Source of the DNA: Mogibacterium diversum_A
GTDB taxonomy: Bacteria; Bacillota; Clostridia; Peptostreptococcales; Anaerovoracaceae
Direction: 5' to 3'
DNA: 64,000 bases
Assembly: GCF_938028775.1 (NCBI RefSeq)
Contig: NZ_CALIZG010000022.1
Coordinates: 30,181 to 94,180, forward strand
The notes under the pieces are model-generated. The model saw only the letters and a program-made list of their open reading frames with translations, had not been told where the DNA came from and made no database searches. Positions 53,807-62,832 of this stretch are shown here, piece by piece; position 1 is the first letter of the stretch; each line of letters starts with the position of its first letter. The position numbers and the translations under genes were made by a program.

Positions 53807-54662
53807 GGCTGATAATGCGGTTATACTAGCTGCAGGTGCATCTAGCAGATTCGCCCCTCTTTCATACGAGAGACATAAAGCTCTAATCGAAGTTAAGGGA
53901 GAAGTGCTTATCGAGCGTCAGATAAGGCAGCTTAGAGAGGCTGGAGTCAAAGATATATATGTAGTTACTGGTTACAAAAGTGAACAGTTCTCATACCTTG
54001 TAGAGAAACTGGGTGTGAAGCTTGTGCACAACAGCGAGTATGCGATTCGCAACAACCACTCGAGTATTCACGTGGTTAGGGACGTGCTCAGCAACTCTTA
54101 TATATGTTCTGCAGATAACTATTTTGCAGAAAATCCTTTTAATGCTTATGAGGAAGGTGCTTTTTACAGCGGAATCTACTCTGAAGGATATACCAAGGAG
54201 TGGTGCATGGAGACTGATGATGAGGGATATGTAATTGACGTTTTGATCGGAGGAAGTGATGCTTGGTATATGCTAGGGCATGTGTTTTGGGATGAAAAAT
54301 TCAGCAAGCGTTTCACCGAAATTCTTGAGCAGAGCTACGATGCTCCGGATACTGTCGATAAACTCTGGGAAGACATATATATCGAACACATACACGAGCT
54401 TAAGATGAAATTAAAAAAATATGATGCTGATTATATTTTTGAATTCGATACTCTTGATGAACTCCGGGAGTTTGATGAATCGTATGTTAGAGATACGCGC
54501 TCGTCGATCCTCAAAGATATAGCAGAGAGGCTTGGTGTGAATGAAGCTGAACTTAAGGATTTTCAAGCAGTTAAGGCTGTAGATAATCGTGCTACCGGCT
54601 TTAAGTTCGTTTGCAAAGGCAAAGTCTACACTTACGAATACGGTTCAGATAAATTCATATAG
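53799..54662 (+). CDS. LicC-type nucleotidyltransferase with a truncated LicA-like C-terminus
   Basis: A 287-residue protein. Residues 1-~225 are a sugar/choline-type nucleotidyltransferase (NAVILAAGASSRFAP, KALIEVKGEVLIERQIRQL, CSADNYFAENPF). The last ~50 residues (SSILKDIAERLGVNEAELKD, RATGFKFVCKGKVYTYEYG) match the segment that opens the kinase half of the fusion protein at 50388, then stop. It therefore looks like a paralog of that fusion lacking the kinase. AGGAG before 53799 fixes the start; the frame extends to 53775. Probably CTP:phosphocholine cytidylyltransferase, perhaps with another phospho-alcohol. Confidence 0.8.
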   Translation: MIKADNAVILAAGASSRFAPLSYERHKALIEVKGEVLIERQIRQLREAGVKDIYVVTGYKSEQFSYLVEKLGVKLVHNSEYAIRNNHSSIHVVRDVLSNSYICSADNYFAENPFNAYEEGAFYSGIYSEGYTKEWCMETDDEGYVIDVLIGGSDAWYMLGHVFWDEKFSKRFTEILEQSYDAPDTVDKLWEDIYIEHIHELKMKLKKYDADYIFEFDTLDELREFDESYVRDTRSSILKDIAERLGVNEAELKDFQAVKAVDNRATGFKFVCKGKVYTYEYGSDKFI

Positions 54663-54761
54663 ATAACTTGTTTAGTGATAGCAAGTGTGGAATTAATGTG
54701 AAATAATTTAAAAATAAGGGTTGTTTATCGCAATTTGCTAGCTTTTTATAGGTCATGCGTT

Positions 54762-54790
54762 TTGACTAATTCGCTCATAATAGGTATAAT
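54762..54790 (+). promoter_or_regulatory. Predicted promoter of the polysaccharide cluster
   Basis: TTGACT (54762-54767), a 17-base spacer and TATAAT (54785-54790): the best promoter match in this half of the window. Confidence 0.8.
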
Positions 54791-54838
54791 ATTATGATAA
54801 ATTTCGCGTGGTATGCGAAAAATTAAAGACTAATATAC

Positions 54839-56740
54839 ATGATGACTTCAAAGAAAGCAGGCATGATTATGGATATTAACAGCAAACTGAATTTTGATAA
54901 AGCGTCTCTGATTAAGACATGCTTACTTATAATATGCGATTTAGTGGCGATCGAGGTTGCCTCGTTTCTAGCGCTCTTTATAAGATTTGATTTCTCGCTT
55001 GATGAGCCTATGGGCTCGTACTGGGAGATGTTTAAGGGTCATCAGTTTATCGTGATGGTCCTAGGAATTGTCATATTCGCAGTTTGCCACATGTACTCAA
55101 GCCTTTGGTCGTATGTAGGCATACGAGATATGCTTAACGTGCTCGTAGCCACAGTCCTGTATACGCTAATGGTCACAACTATATTTGCTTTCTTTGAACA
55201 GCAGAACTACGGGATGCCGAGAAGCTTTTATTTGCTTTCCGGTGGATTTTTATTTGCGATAACTTTTTTCGTCAGATTCATTGCTAGGGCAGCGAGAGAG
55301 CTTAAGGGCTTTGGAAATAGTCGCGGACAGGCAAAGAGGGCGATGATTATAGGTGCAGGTGCTGCAGGAGCAGGACTTATAAAGGAGATAAAGGCAAATC
55401 CGAGCCTGAGAAAGAAGATAATCTGTCTTGTTGATGATGACGAGTCCAAGATTGGCAAGAGAATGAATGGAGTTCGTATCGCTGGCACTACGAAGGATAT
55501 CGAGGCACTTGCACAGAGGTATTCCATCAATCAGATTCTCCTTGCGATGCCGTCCGCATCCGGTGAAGAGAAAAAGAGAATTCTGGATATATGCAAGCAG
55601 ACGGGCTGTGAGATGATGATCGTTCCGGGAATATACCAGATTATTCGCGGGGATGTTAGTGTATCGCAGTTGAAGCATGTGGATGTAAATGATTTGCTTG
55701 GCAGAGATCCTATCGAAGTCGATATCGATGGAATCATGGAGTATGTGTCTGACAAAGTCGTTATGGTCACAGGTGCAGGTGGATCGATAGGAAGCGAGCT
55801 CTGCCGCCAGATTGCTAGTCACAATCCTAAGCAATTAGTTATGTTGGACATCTATGAAAATACAACGTATGAGATACAGAATGAGCTTAAGAGAGAATTT
55901 CCTGAGCTCAATCTTGTTGTGCTTATAGCGTCTGTAAGAAATACTAAGAGAATTGACAAAATCTTTGAGATGTACAGACCGGAAATTGTATACCATGCGG
56001 CCGCACATAAGCATGTACCGCTTATGGAAGCCAGCCCTAATGAGGCGATTAAGAACAATGTATTAGGCACATGGAAACTCGTTCAGGCTTCGGATAAGTG
56101 GAAGGTTAAGAAGTTTGTGCTCATCTCCACAGATAAAGCAGTAAACCCAACTAATATCATGGGAGCATCTAAGAGGCTGTGTGAGATGATCATTCAGACT
56201 TACAACAACAGATCTAAAACTGAGTTCGTAGCAGTTAGATTTGGAAATGTACTTGGAAGTCATGGAAGCGTTATTCCATTATTTAGAAGACAAATCGCAG
56301 AAGGTGGACCAGTTACAGTTACACATCCAGATATCATCAGATACTTTATGACGATTCCAGAAGCTGTTTCGCTAGTGCTCCAAGCAGGGGCCTTTGCAAA
56401 GGGTGGAGAGATCTTTGTGCTGGATATGGGAAAGCCTGTCAAGATTGATGACCTCGCAAGGAACCTTATTCTGCTGTCAGGACTTAAGCCAGGAATCGAT
56501 ATCGAGATTAAGTATGTAGGATTAAGACCTGGAGAAAAGCTATTCGAAGAACTTTTAATGGATGAAGAGGGACTTCAGGATACAGCAAATAAGATGATCC
56601 ACATAGGACATCCAATCAATATCGATGAAGAGAAATTCATCGAGGAGCTTAACGAGCTTAAGGACTATGTAGAGGGCGAGCCTGATGATATCAAGCGGTA
56701 TATCAAAAACATAGTCCCAACATACACACCAAAAAACTAA
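54839..56740 (+). CDS. Membrane-bound UDP-GlcNAc 4,6-dehydratase family protein (PglF/CapD/WbpM-like)
   Basis: A 633-residue protein. Four membrane helices (residues ~20-150) precede a CoA-binding-like Rossmann domain (MIIGAGAAGAGLIKEI, ~165) and a short-chain dehydrogenase domain (VTGAGGSIGSELCRQI, ~300; STDKAVNPTNIMGASKR, ~430). The family makes the 4-keto-6-deoxy sugar that an aminotransferase then aminates. No ribosome site precedes the ATG at 54839; starts at 54863 or 54869, after AAGCAGG, are alternatives. First gene of a seven-gene same-strand run. Confidence 0.9.
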   Translation: MMTSKKAGMIMDINSKLNFDKASLIKTCLLIICDLVAIEVASFLALFIRFDFSLDEPMGSYWEMFKGHQFIVMVLGIVIFAVCHMYSSLWSYVGIRDMLNVLVATVLYTLMVTTIFAFFEQQNYGMPRSFYLLSGGFLFAITFFVRFIARAARELKGFGNSRGQAKRAMIIGAGAAGAGLIKEIKANPSLRKKIICLVDDDESKIGKRMNGVRIAGTTKDIEALAQRYSINQILLAMPSASGEEKKRILDICKQTGCEMMIVPGIYQIIRGDVSVSQLKHVDVNDLLGRDPIEVDIDGIMEYVSDKVVMVTGAGGSIGSELCRQIASHNPKQLVMLDIYENTTYEIQNELKREFPELNLVVLIASVRNTKRIDKIFEMYRPEIVYHAAAHKHVPLMEASPNEAIKNNVLGTWKLVQASDKWKVKKFVLISTDKAVNPTNIMGASKRLCEMIIQTYNNRSKTEFVAVRFGNVLGSHGSVIPLFRRQIAEGGPVTVTHPDIIRYFMTIPEAVSLVLQAGAFAKGGEIFVLDMGKPVKIDDLARNLILLSGLKPGIDIEIKYVGLRPGEKLFEELLMDEEGLQDTANKMIHIGHPINIDEEKFIEELNELKDYVEGEPDDIKRYIKNIVPTYTPKN

Positions 56741-56787
56741 GGTGTATAATTACATGATTGTAAAAAATGCTAGGAGGCATATCACAC

Positions 56788-57999
56788 ATGAAAGTACCAT
56801 TTTCACCACCGGATATTTCAGAATTAGAGATTAATAGAGTTGTAGAAGTCCTAAAATCTGGATGGATTACTACTGGTCCAGAGGTTAAGGAATTCGAGAG
56901 AAGAATTGCAGAATATATCGGCGTTGATAAAGCCGTTGCCCTTTCATCAGCTACCGCATCACTAGAAGCAGCACTTCACATTCTGGGAATCGGTGAAGGC
57001 GATGAGGTTATCGTGCCTGCATACACATATACAGCATCTGCTAGCCCTGTAGTACACAAGGGGGCGAAGCTTGTGATTATAGATTCTGCGCCTGAAACCT
57101 TTGAGATGGACTACGATAAGGTCGCTGAAGCTATCAATGAGAATACTAAGGCCGTTATTCCAGTTGATCTCGGCGGAATGATATGCGATTACGACAGAAT
57201 ATTTGAAATCGTTGAGTCGAAGAAAGACTTGTTTAAGCCTGCGAATAAGCTCCAAGCTGCAATTGGTAGAGTAGCAGTAATTTCTGACGGAGCACATGCC
57301 TTTGGGTCTGTGAAGAATGGTGTTAAGGCCGGAGCAATTGCTGATTTTACGTCGTTTTCTTTCCATGCGGTTAAGAACCTTACCACTGCAGAAGGCGGTG
57401 CGCTCGCATGGAGAAATATCGATGGGGTAGATAATGATGAGCTTTATCATGAACTACAGCTTTATTCACTACACGGACAGTCTAAGGATGCGCTATCCAA
57501 GAACAAGGCGGGGGCATGGGAGTACGATGTCGTATATCCTGCGTATAAATGCAATATGACAAATATTAATGCGGCTATCGGAATTGCTCAGCTTGAAAGA
57601 TATGAAGGGCTACTTGCGAGACGCAGGGTGCTCAATGAGAGATATGAGGCTGCACTTGAGAAGCTAGGAATTAAGGTTATGCACCATTATACAGAGGGGA
57701 TGACTTCTACAGGCCATCTATACTTAGTAAGGATTCCAGGCGCTTCTGTAGATGACAGAAATGCGGTGATTCAGGACATGGCGGAGCGTGAGATTGCATG
57801 TAACGTCCACTATAAGCCACTACCGATGATGACTGCATACAAGAACCTTGGATTTGATATTGCGGATTATCCAAATGCTTACCGTCAGTATGAGAATCTA
57901 ATTTCGTTACCGATATTCTCAACGATGACCGATGAGCAGAACGAATATGTTATTGAGAATTTTGTTGATATCCTTAAGAAGAGAGGGTTAATTAAGTAG
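56788..57999 (+). CDS. DegT/DnrJ/EryC1 sugar aminotransferase (PglE-like)
   Basis: A 403-residue PLP enzyme that aminates nucleotide-linked keto sugars. Segments: GWITTGPEVKEFERRIAEY, PAYTYTASASPVVHKGA, the PLP-phosphate site SDGAHAFGS and the internal aldimine lysine near 196 in SFHAVKNLTTAEGG. TAGGAGG fixes the start at 56788. The dehydratase before it and the sugar-phosphate transferase after it suggest synthesis of a 2-acetamido-4-amino-trideoxyhexose. Confidence 0.92.
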   Translation: MKVPFSPPDISELEINRVVEVLKSGWITTGPEVKEFERRIAEYIGVDKAVALSSATASLEAALHILGIGEGDEVIVPAYTYTASASPVVHKGAKLVIIDSAPETFEMDYDKVAEAINENTKAVIPVDLGGMICDYDRIFEIVESKKDLFKPANKLQAAIGRVAVISDGAHAFGSVKNGVKAGAIADFTSFSFHAVKNLTTAEGGALAWRNIDGVDNDELYHELQLYSLHGQSKDALSKNKAGAWEYDVVYPAYKCNMTNINAAIGIAQLERYEGLLARRRVLNERYEAALEKLGIKVMHHYTEGMTSTGHLYLVRIPGASVDDRNAVIQDMAEREIACNVHYKPLPMMTAYKNLGFDIADYPNAYRQYENLISLPIFSTMTDEQNEYVIENFVDILKKRGLIK

Positions 58000-58686
58000 A
58001 TGGTTTTGTGCAAGTGGGATGACTTACCGGAGCATATGAGATGCGATGAAGTAAAGGAATATTACGACATCCTAAGCTCAAGAAAAGGCTCGCTTATAGC
58101 AAAAAGATTATTTGATTTCGTAGTTTCATTGCTGATGACCATCGTAATATCACCTATACTCCTAATCTTGATCATCTTGATTAAGGTAGATGATCCAGGA
58201 CCAGCTTTCTTCAGGCAGGTAAGAGTGACGACTAACGGCAGGGAGTTCAGAATTTTCAAGTTCAGAACGATGGTTGTAAATGCTGAGAAGCTTGGCGCAC
58301 AGGTAACGCAGGAAAATGATCCCCGGGTTACCAAAATAGGTCATAAGCTTAGAAAGTACAGACTTGATGAGCTTCCGCAGCTTCTAAATGTTATCACTGG
58401 CGACATGTCATTTGTTGGCACTAGACCAGAGGTTCCGAGATATGTGGAATGCTACTCGAAAGAGATGCTCGCGACACTTCTGCTTCCTGCAGGCGTGACA
58501 TCGGAAGCTAGCATAACATATAAAGATGAGAATGAACTGATCGGAAGTGCGAAAAATCCAGATGAGGTGTACGTAGGTAAAGTTTTGCCAGAAAAGATGA
58601 AATACAATCTTGATGCACTTAGAAATTTCAGTTTTCTCGGTGAAATCAAGACTATGCTGAAGACGGTCGGTGCCGTTATAAAGTAA
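58000..58686 (+). CDS. Initiating sugar-phosphate transferase (PglC/WcaJ family)
   Basis: A 228-residue monotopic phosphoglycosyl transferase that loads the first sugar phosphate onto undecaprenyl phosphate. It shows the re-entrant membrane helix (residues ~30-55), DDPGPAFFRQVRV, FRIFKFRTM, YRLDELPQLLNVITGDMSFVGTRPE and the usual helical end. It starts at the base after the aminotransferase stop, so translation is coupled. Confidence 0.92.
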   Translation: MVLCKWDDLPEHMRCDEVKEYYDILSSRKGSLIAKRLFDFVVSLLMTIVISPILLILIILIKVDDPGPAFFRQVRVTTNGREFRIFKFRTMVVNAEKLGAQVTQENDPRVTKIGHKLRKYRLDELPQLLNVITGDMSFVGTRPEVPRYVECYSKEMLATLLLPAGVTSEASITYKDENELIGSAKNPDEVYVGKVLPEKMKYNLDALRNFSFLGEIKTMLKTVGAVIK

Positions 58687-58743
58687 GCTGTACGGATATA
58701 CATTACAATCACTGCTACTTAAATGAGCGTATTGGAGGATAGT

Positions 58744-61197
58744 TTGAAGATATTACTGATTAACCACTATGCCGGTTCGCCGGAGATGGGAATGGAGTTC
58801 AGGCCATATTATCTATCTCGAGAGTGGATCAAGCAGGGTCATGAAGTCACGATAATAGCTGGTGGGTATTCGCATCTAAGAAAGTTAAACCCTCAGATTT
58901 CGAAAAATTTCGAAGAGAGGATGATTGACGGAATTCGCTATGTATGGATTAAGACGGCTTCATACACTCGCAATGGATTGGCGCGCGCATTCAGCATGTT
59001 CGAGTTCAGTAGAAAACTATTTTCAAATGCAGAATACATCTCTGAGCATTACCAGCCAGACGCGGTAATAGCATCATCGACCTATCCGCTAGATACATAT
59101 GGGGCAGATAAGATTGCAAAGCTTTCCGGAGCAACGTACATTCACGAGGTTCACGACATGTGGCCTTCTACACTATACGAGCTAGGTGGAATGTCGAAGA
59201 GTAATCCGTTTGTGAAGCTTATGCAGCGTGCGGAGGACTTTGCATACAGTCACTGTGACCAGGTTGTTTCGCTACTTGATCACTCTAAAGATTACATGGT
59301 TCAGCATGGCCTCGCTGAAGAGAAATTTAACTGCATATCCAATGGTGTAATCAAGGAAGAGTGGGAAAGCCCTGCGCCAATACCTGAAGAGCACAACGAG
59401 ATACTTAACAAGATGAAGGCCGAAGGCAAGTTCATAGTCGGATATTTTGGTGGGCATTCCATATCCAATAACCTAGATATGCTTCTCGCTGTTGCAAAGA
59501 AAATCACTGATAGGGATGTATGTTTTGTGCTGGTTGGTGATGGTAGCTATAAGGATAGGCTTATACAGTGTGCTAAGGATCAAGCTATAGATAACGTTGT
59601 TTTTCTTCCTGCAATCGACAAGGGTGCGATTCCTAATCTCATCAGTTATTTCGATATAGTTACTATTTTTGCAGCAAATACCAAGCTATATAGATTTGGA
59701 ATATGCATGAATAAGATGTTCGACGCTATGATGGGCGGAAAGCCACTGCTCATGTCTGTGACTACGCCAGAGACTCTAGTTGAGAAAGCAGAGGCGGGTA
59801 TTGTTACAAAGGCGGGAGATGTAGAGAGCTATATCAAAGCGATTGAGGAACTCAAGAGCCTGCCGGCTGAGGAACTTAAGAACATGGGAATGCGTGGACA
59901 CAATTTAGTTTCGAATGAGTACACGTATGACAGATTGGCAAATAAATTCGTAGAAGTGATGGAGAAGAAGGGTAAGAGAGTTCTTCTCATTAATCACTAC
60001 GCAGGATCTCCTGAGATGGGAATGGAGTTCAGACCGTACTATATATCGAGAGAACTCGTCAAGAAAGGGCATGATGTAACGATCATTGCAGGTAGCTTTT
60101 CCCACCTAAGAAAGACAAATCCAGACATAGCCGAGGATTTTACGGAGCAAGAGATTGACGGTATTCGCTATGTGTGGGTTAAGACTGGTGAATATGATAG
60201 CAACGGAGTTGCTAGGGCGCTCAGCATGTACCAGTTTTGTAAGGCGCTAAGTGCTAATAAAAAGAAAATCGTAGAGCGTTACAAGCCCGATGTTGTGATC
60301 TCGTCGTCGACTTATCCGCTCGATTCTTATCCGGCATACCACATTGCAAAACTCGCTGGAGCAAAGTATATCCATGAAGTTCATGATATGTGGCCACTTA
60401 CACTATATGAAGCTGGTGGGATGAGCAAGAAAAATCCGTTCGTAATAGCTATGCAATTTGCGGAAAATCATGCATACAAGAAATCAGATGTCGTGGTTTC
60501 GTTGTTACCGCATGCGAAGGACTACATGATTGAGCATGGCATGAAGCCTGATCACTTCAGGTACATACCCAACGGAGTTGTGATAAATGAGTGGGATGCA
60601 GCGAAGGAGCTCCCTGAGGAGCATAGGGAAGCATTCAAGAGATTGAAGGCTGATGGTAAGTTCGTTATCGGATATTTTGGAAGCCACGAGCTTTCTTATG
60701 GACTACACAACTTGCTAGATGTTACAAAGCAGCTTAGTGACGAAAATGTTCACCTCGTCATGGTCGGTAAGGGCAAGCTCAAGGATGAGCTTATCAGCTA
60801 TGCGAAGAAGAACGATATTGCCAATGTAACATTTCTTCCGCCGGTCGAGAAGGGGACGATTCCTGCGGTAATCGACAATTTCGATGCGATATTTATAGGT
60901 ACGATTGAGTCTCCGCTTTACAGATTCGGAATATGCATGAACAAGATGTTCGATTCCATGATGGCGGCTAAGCCAATTGTAATGGCGATAACGACACCAT
61001 CCACACCTGTGAGCGAATCGGGTTGTGGAATCATCACTAAATCATGCGATAATGACGCTATAAAGGACGCAATCAGGAAGATTCAGGCTATGAGCGAGGA
61101 AGAGAGAACCCGGATGGGAATGCTTGGACGCGAGGCCGTGCTGAATAAGTACACGTATGAAAATATTGCAAGCGAATTTGAAAAGGTGTTTAATTAG
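58744..61197 (+). CDS. Tandemly duplicated GT4-type glycosyltransferase
   Basis: An 817-residue protein of two consecutive, very similar glycosyltransferase units. Both begin LLINHYAGSPEMGMEFRPYY, have an STYPLD(T/S)Y and IHEVHDMWP(S/L)TLYE(L/A)GGMSK block, an acceptor-side VVSLL block and the C-terminal LYRFGICMNKMFD(A/S)MM donor region. Unit 1 spans ~1-410, unit 2 ~415-817. TTG at 58744 after GGAGG is my preferred start; the ATG at 58723 lacks a ribosome site. It may add two sugars in succession, or one unit may be inactive. Confidence 0.87.
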   Translation: MKILLINHYAGSPEMGMEFRPYYLSREWIKQGHEVTIIAGGYSHLRKLNPQISKNFEERMIDGIRYVWIKTASYTRNGLARAFSMFEFSRKLFSNAEYISEHYQPDAVIASSTYPLDTYGADKIAKLSGATYIHEVHDMWPSTLYELGGMSKSNPFVKLMQRAEDFAYSHCDQVVSLLDHSKDYMVQHGLAEEKFNCISNGVIKEEWESPAPIPEEHNEILNKMKAEGKFIVGYFGGHSISNNLDMLLAVAKKITDRDVCFVLVGDGSYKDRLIQCAKDQAIDNVVFLPAIDKGAIPNLISYFDIVTIFAANTKLYRFGICMNKMFDAMMGGKPLLMSVTTPETLVEKAEAGIVTKAGDVESYIKAIEELKSLPAEELKNMGMRGHNLVSNEYTYDRLANKFVEVMEKKGKRVLLINHYAGSPEMGMEFRPYYISRELVKKGHDVTIIAGSFSHLRKTNPDIAEDFTEQEIDGIRYVWVKTGEYDSNGVARALSMYQFCKALSANKKKIVERYKPDVVISSSTYPLDSYPAYHIAKLAGAKYIHEVHDMWPLTLYEAGGMSKKNPFVIAMQFAENHAYKKSDVVVSLLPHAKDYMIEHGMKPDHFRYIPNGVVINEWDAAKELPEEHREAFKRLKADGKFVIGYFGSHELSYGLHNLLDVTKQLSDENVHLVMVGKGKLKDELISYAKKNDIANVTFLPPVEKGTIPAVIDNFDAIFIGTIESPLYRFGICMNKMFDSMMAAKPIVMAITTPSTPVSESGCGIITKSCDNDAIKDAIRKIQAMSEEERTRMGMLGREAVLNKYTYENIASEFEKVFN

Positions 61198-61212
61198 AAG
61201 AGGTATGACGCG

Positions 61213-62298
61213 ATGAAGATAGTGACTGTAATTGGCGCTAGACCACAATTTATAAAGGCTGCAGCAGTTTCTCGCAAGCTAGAGCAGGTGTGCGAAGAGG
61301 TAATCGTTCACACAGGTCAACATTATGATGCGAACATGTCTGAGCTTTTCTTTGAGGAGCTCCACATCCCAAAGCCAAAGTACAACCTTGGCGTTGGATC
61401 TGGTTCACACGCAAGACAGACTGCAGAGATGCTAATAGGAATAGAGGATATTCTGATTAAGGAGAATCCTGACTATCTGATGGTATATGGCGATACGAAC
61501 TCTACTATCGCGGGAGCACTTGCAGCTTCTAAGATTCATATGCCTGTGATACACGTAGAGGCTGGGCTTAGGTCTTTTAACATGGCTATGCCAGAAGAAC
61601 AGAATAGAATCCTCACAGATCACATTTCAAGCCTACTCTTCTGCTCGACAGATGCTTCAATTGAAAATCTGGAAAACGAGGGAATAACGAAGGGCGTTCA
61701 CAGAATCGGAGACGTAATGTGCGATGCCGTTCTGTATTACTCTCAAGAAATAGATAAGAAGGAACGAAGCCAGTATTTCAAAGAACTTCACTACATATTC
61801 GGTGAGCGTGGAGAGCTTGATAAGTGGTATCTATCTACGGTTCATAGAGCTGAGAATACCGATACTCCTGAGAAGGTTCGCACTATCCTGAGGGCATTCG
61901 AAAAATTCGATGCACCAGTGATTCTCCCTGCGCATCCTAGAACTAGAAAGATGATTGAGCAGATTAACGAGGAGGAGCACTTAAAGAACACTGTATGTGT
62001 AGAGCCTATCGGTTACCTCGAAATGCTGTATTTTACAAAGAATGCGGTTAAGGTTGTGACTGATTCCGGGGGGCTACAGAAGGAAGCGTACATATTAGAT
62101 ACACCTTGTGTAACGCTGCGTGAACAAACGGAATGGGTGGAGACATTGAACGGGAATCACAATGTACTCGCTCATATCGATGAAGATGACATACTTGATA
62201 AAGTTAACAATACCGTTATTTCAAAGGAAAAAGAAAACTACTACGGTGCGGGGGATGCCGCAGACAAGCTAGTTAAAACTATTATTTCGGGGGAATAA
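61213..62298 (+). CDS. UDP-N-acetylglucosamine 2-epimerase family (WecB/WbpI-like)
   Basis: A 361-residue non-hydrolysing 2-epimerase. Diagnostic segments: VIGARPQFIKAAAVSR, HTGQHYDANMSELFF, VYGDTNSTIAGALAA, HVEAGLRSFN and TDSGGLQKEAY. It converts UDP-GlcNAc to UDP-ManNAc, or a 2,3-diacetamido glucuronic form to the manno form. Neighbouring WbpD-like and dehydrogenase genes make the latter plausible. Confidence 0.93.
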   Translation: MKIVTVIGARPQFIKAAAVSRKLEQVCEEVIVHTGQHYDANMSELFFEELHIPKPKYNLGVGSGSHARQTAEMLIGIEDILIKENPDYLMVYGDTNSTIAGALAASKIHMPVIHVEAGLRSFNMAMPEEQNRILTDHISSLLFCSTDASIENLENEGITKGVHRIGDVMCDAVLYYSQEIDKKERSQYFKELHYIFGERGELDKWYLSTVHRAENTDTPEKVRTILRAFEKFDAPVILPAHPRTRKMIEQINEEEHLKNTVCVEPIGYLEMLYFTKNAVKVVTDSGGLQKEAYILDTPCVTLREQTEWVETLNGNHNVLAHIDEDDILDKVNNTVISKEKENYYGAGDAADKLVKTIISGE

Positions 62299-62299
62299 A

Positions 62300-62809
62300 A
62301 TGTCAGATTACTTTGTACATGAGAGCAGCTACGTAGATGATAACGTAGAGATTGGAAAGGGAACTAAGATTTGGCACTTCTGCCACATACAGCCTGGAGC
62401 TAAAATAGGCGAAAATTGCTCGCTCGGACAGAATGTAAATGTTGCAAATAACGTGCAGATTGGCGACAGAGTAAAGATTCAGAACAACGTATCAGTTTAC
62501 GAAGGCGTTACACTCGAAGATGGAGTGTTCTGTGGACCGTCGTGCGTATTTACAAACGATCTCACTCCTAGAGCTCGCTACCCAAAGGGTTCAGAAAACT
62601 ACGGCAAGACGCTCGTCAAAGAGGGCGCATCAATCGGTGCTAATGCGACGATTGTATGCGGACATACGGTTGGTAAATGTGCAATGGTAGCAGCAGGTGC
62701 TGTCGTAACGAAGGATGTTCCAGACTACACTCTAGTGGTTGGAGTTCCAGCAGTTCCAGCAGCTAAGCTTGATGAATTTGGCAATATTGTAGAATGGTTC
62801 AACAGATAA
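62300..62809 (+). CDS. Left-handed beta-helix sugar N-acetyltransferase (WbpD/WlbB-like)
   Basis: A 169-residue hexapeptide-repeat acyltransferase. Opening YVDDNVEIGKGTKIWHFCHI and CVFTNDLTPRARYPKG are typical of WbpD/WlbB, which acetylate the 3-amino group of UDP-2-acetamido-3-amino-glucuronic acid. The repeats run through VKEGASIGANATIVCGHTVG. It starts 2 bases after the epimerase stop. Confidence 0.9.
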   Translation: MSDYFVHESSYVDDNVEIGKGTKIWHFCHIQPGAKIGENCSLGQNVNVANNVQIGDRVKIQNNVSVYEGVTLEDGVFCGPSCVFTNDLTPRARYPKGSENYGKTLVKEGASIGANATIVCGHTVGKCAMVAAGAVVTKDVPDYTLVVGVPAVPAAKLDEFGNIVEWFNR

Positions 62810-62832
62810 CTCGGTCAGAAAAGGGGAATAAT

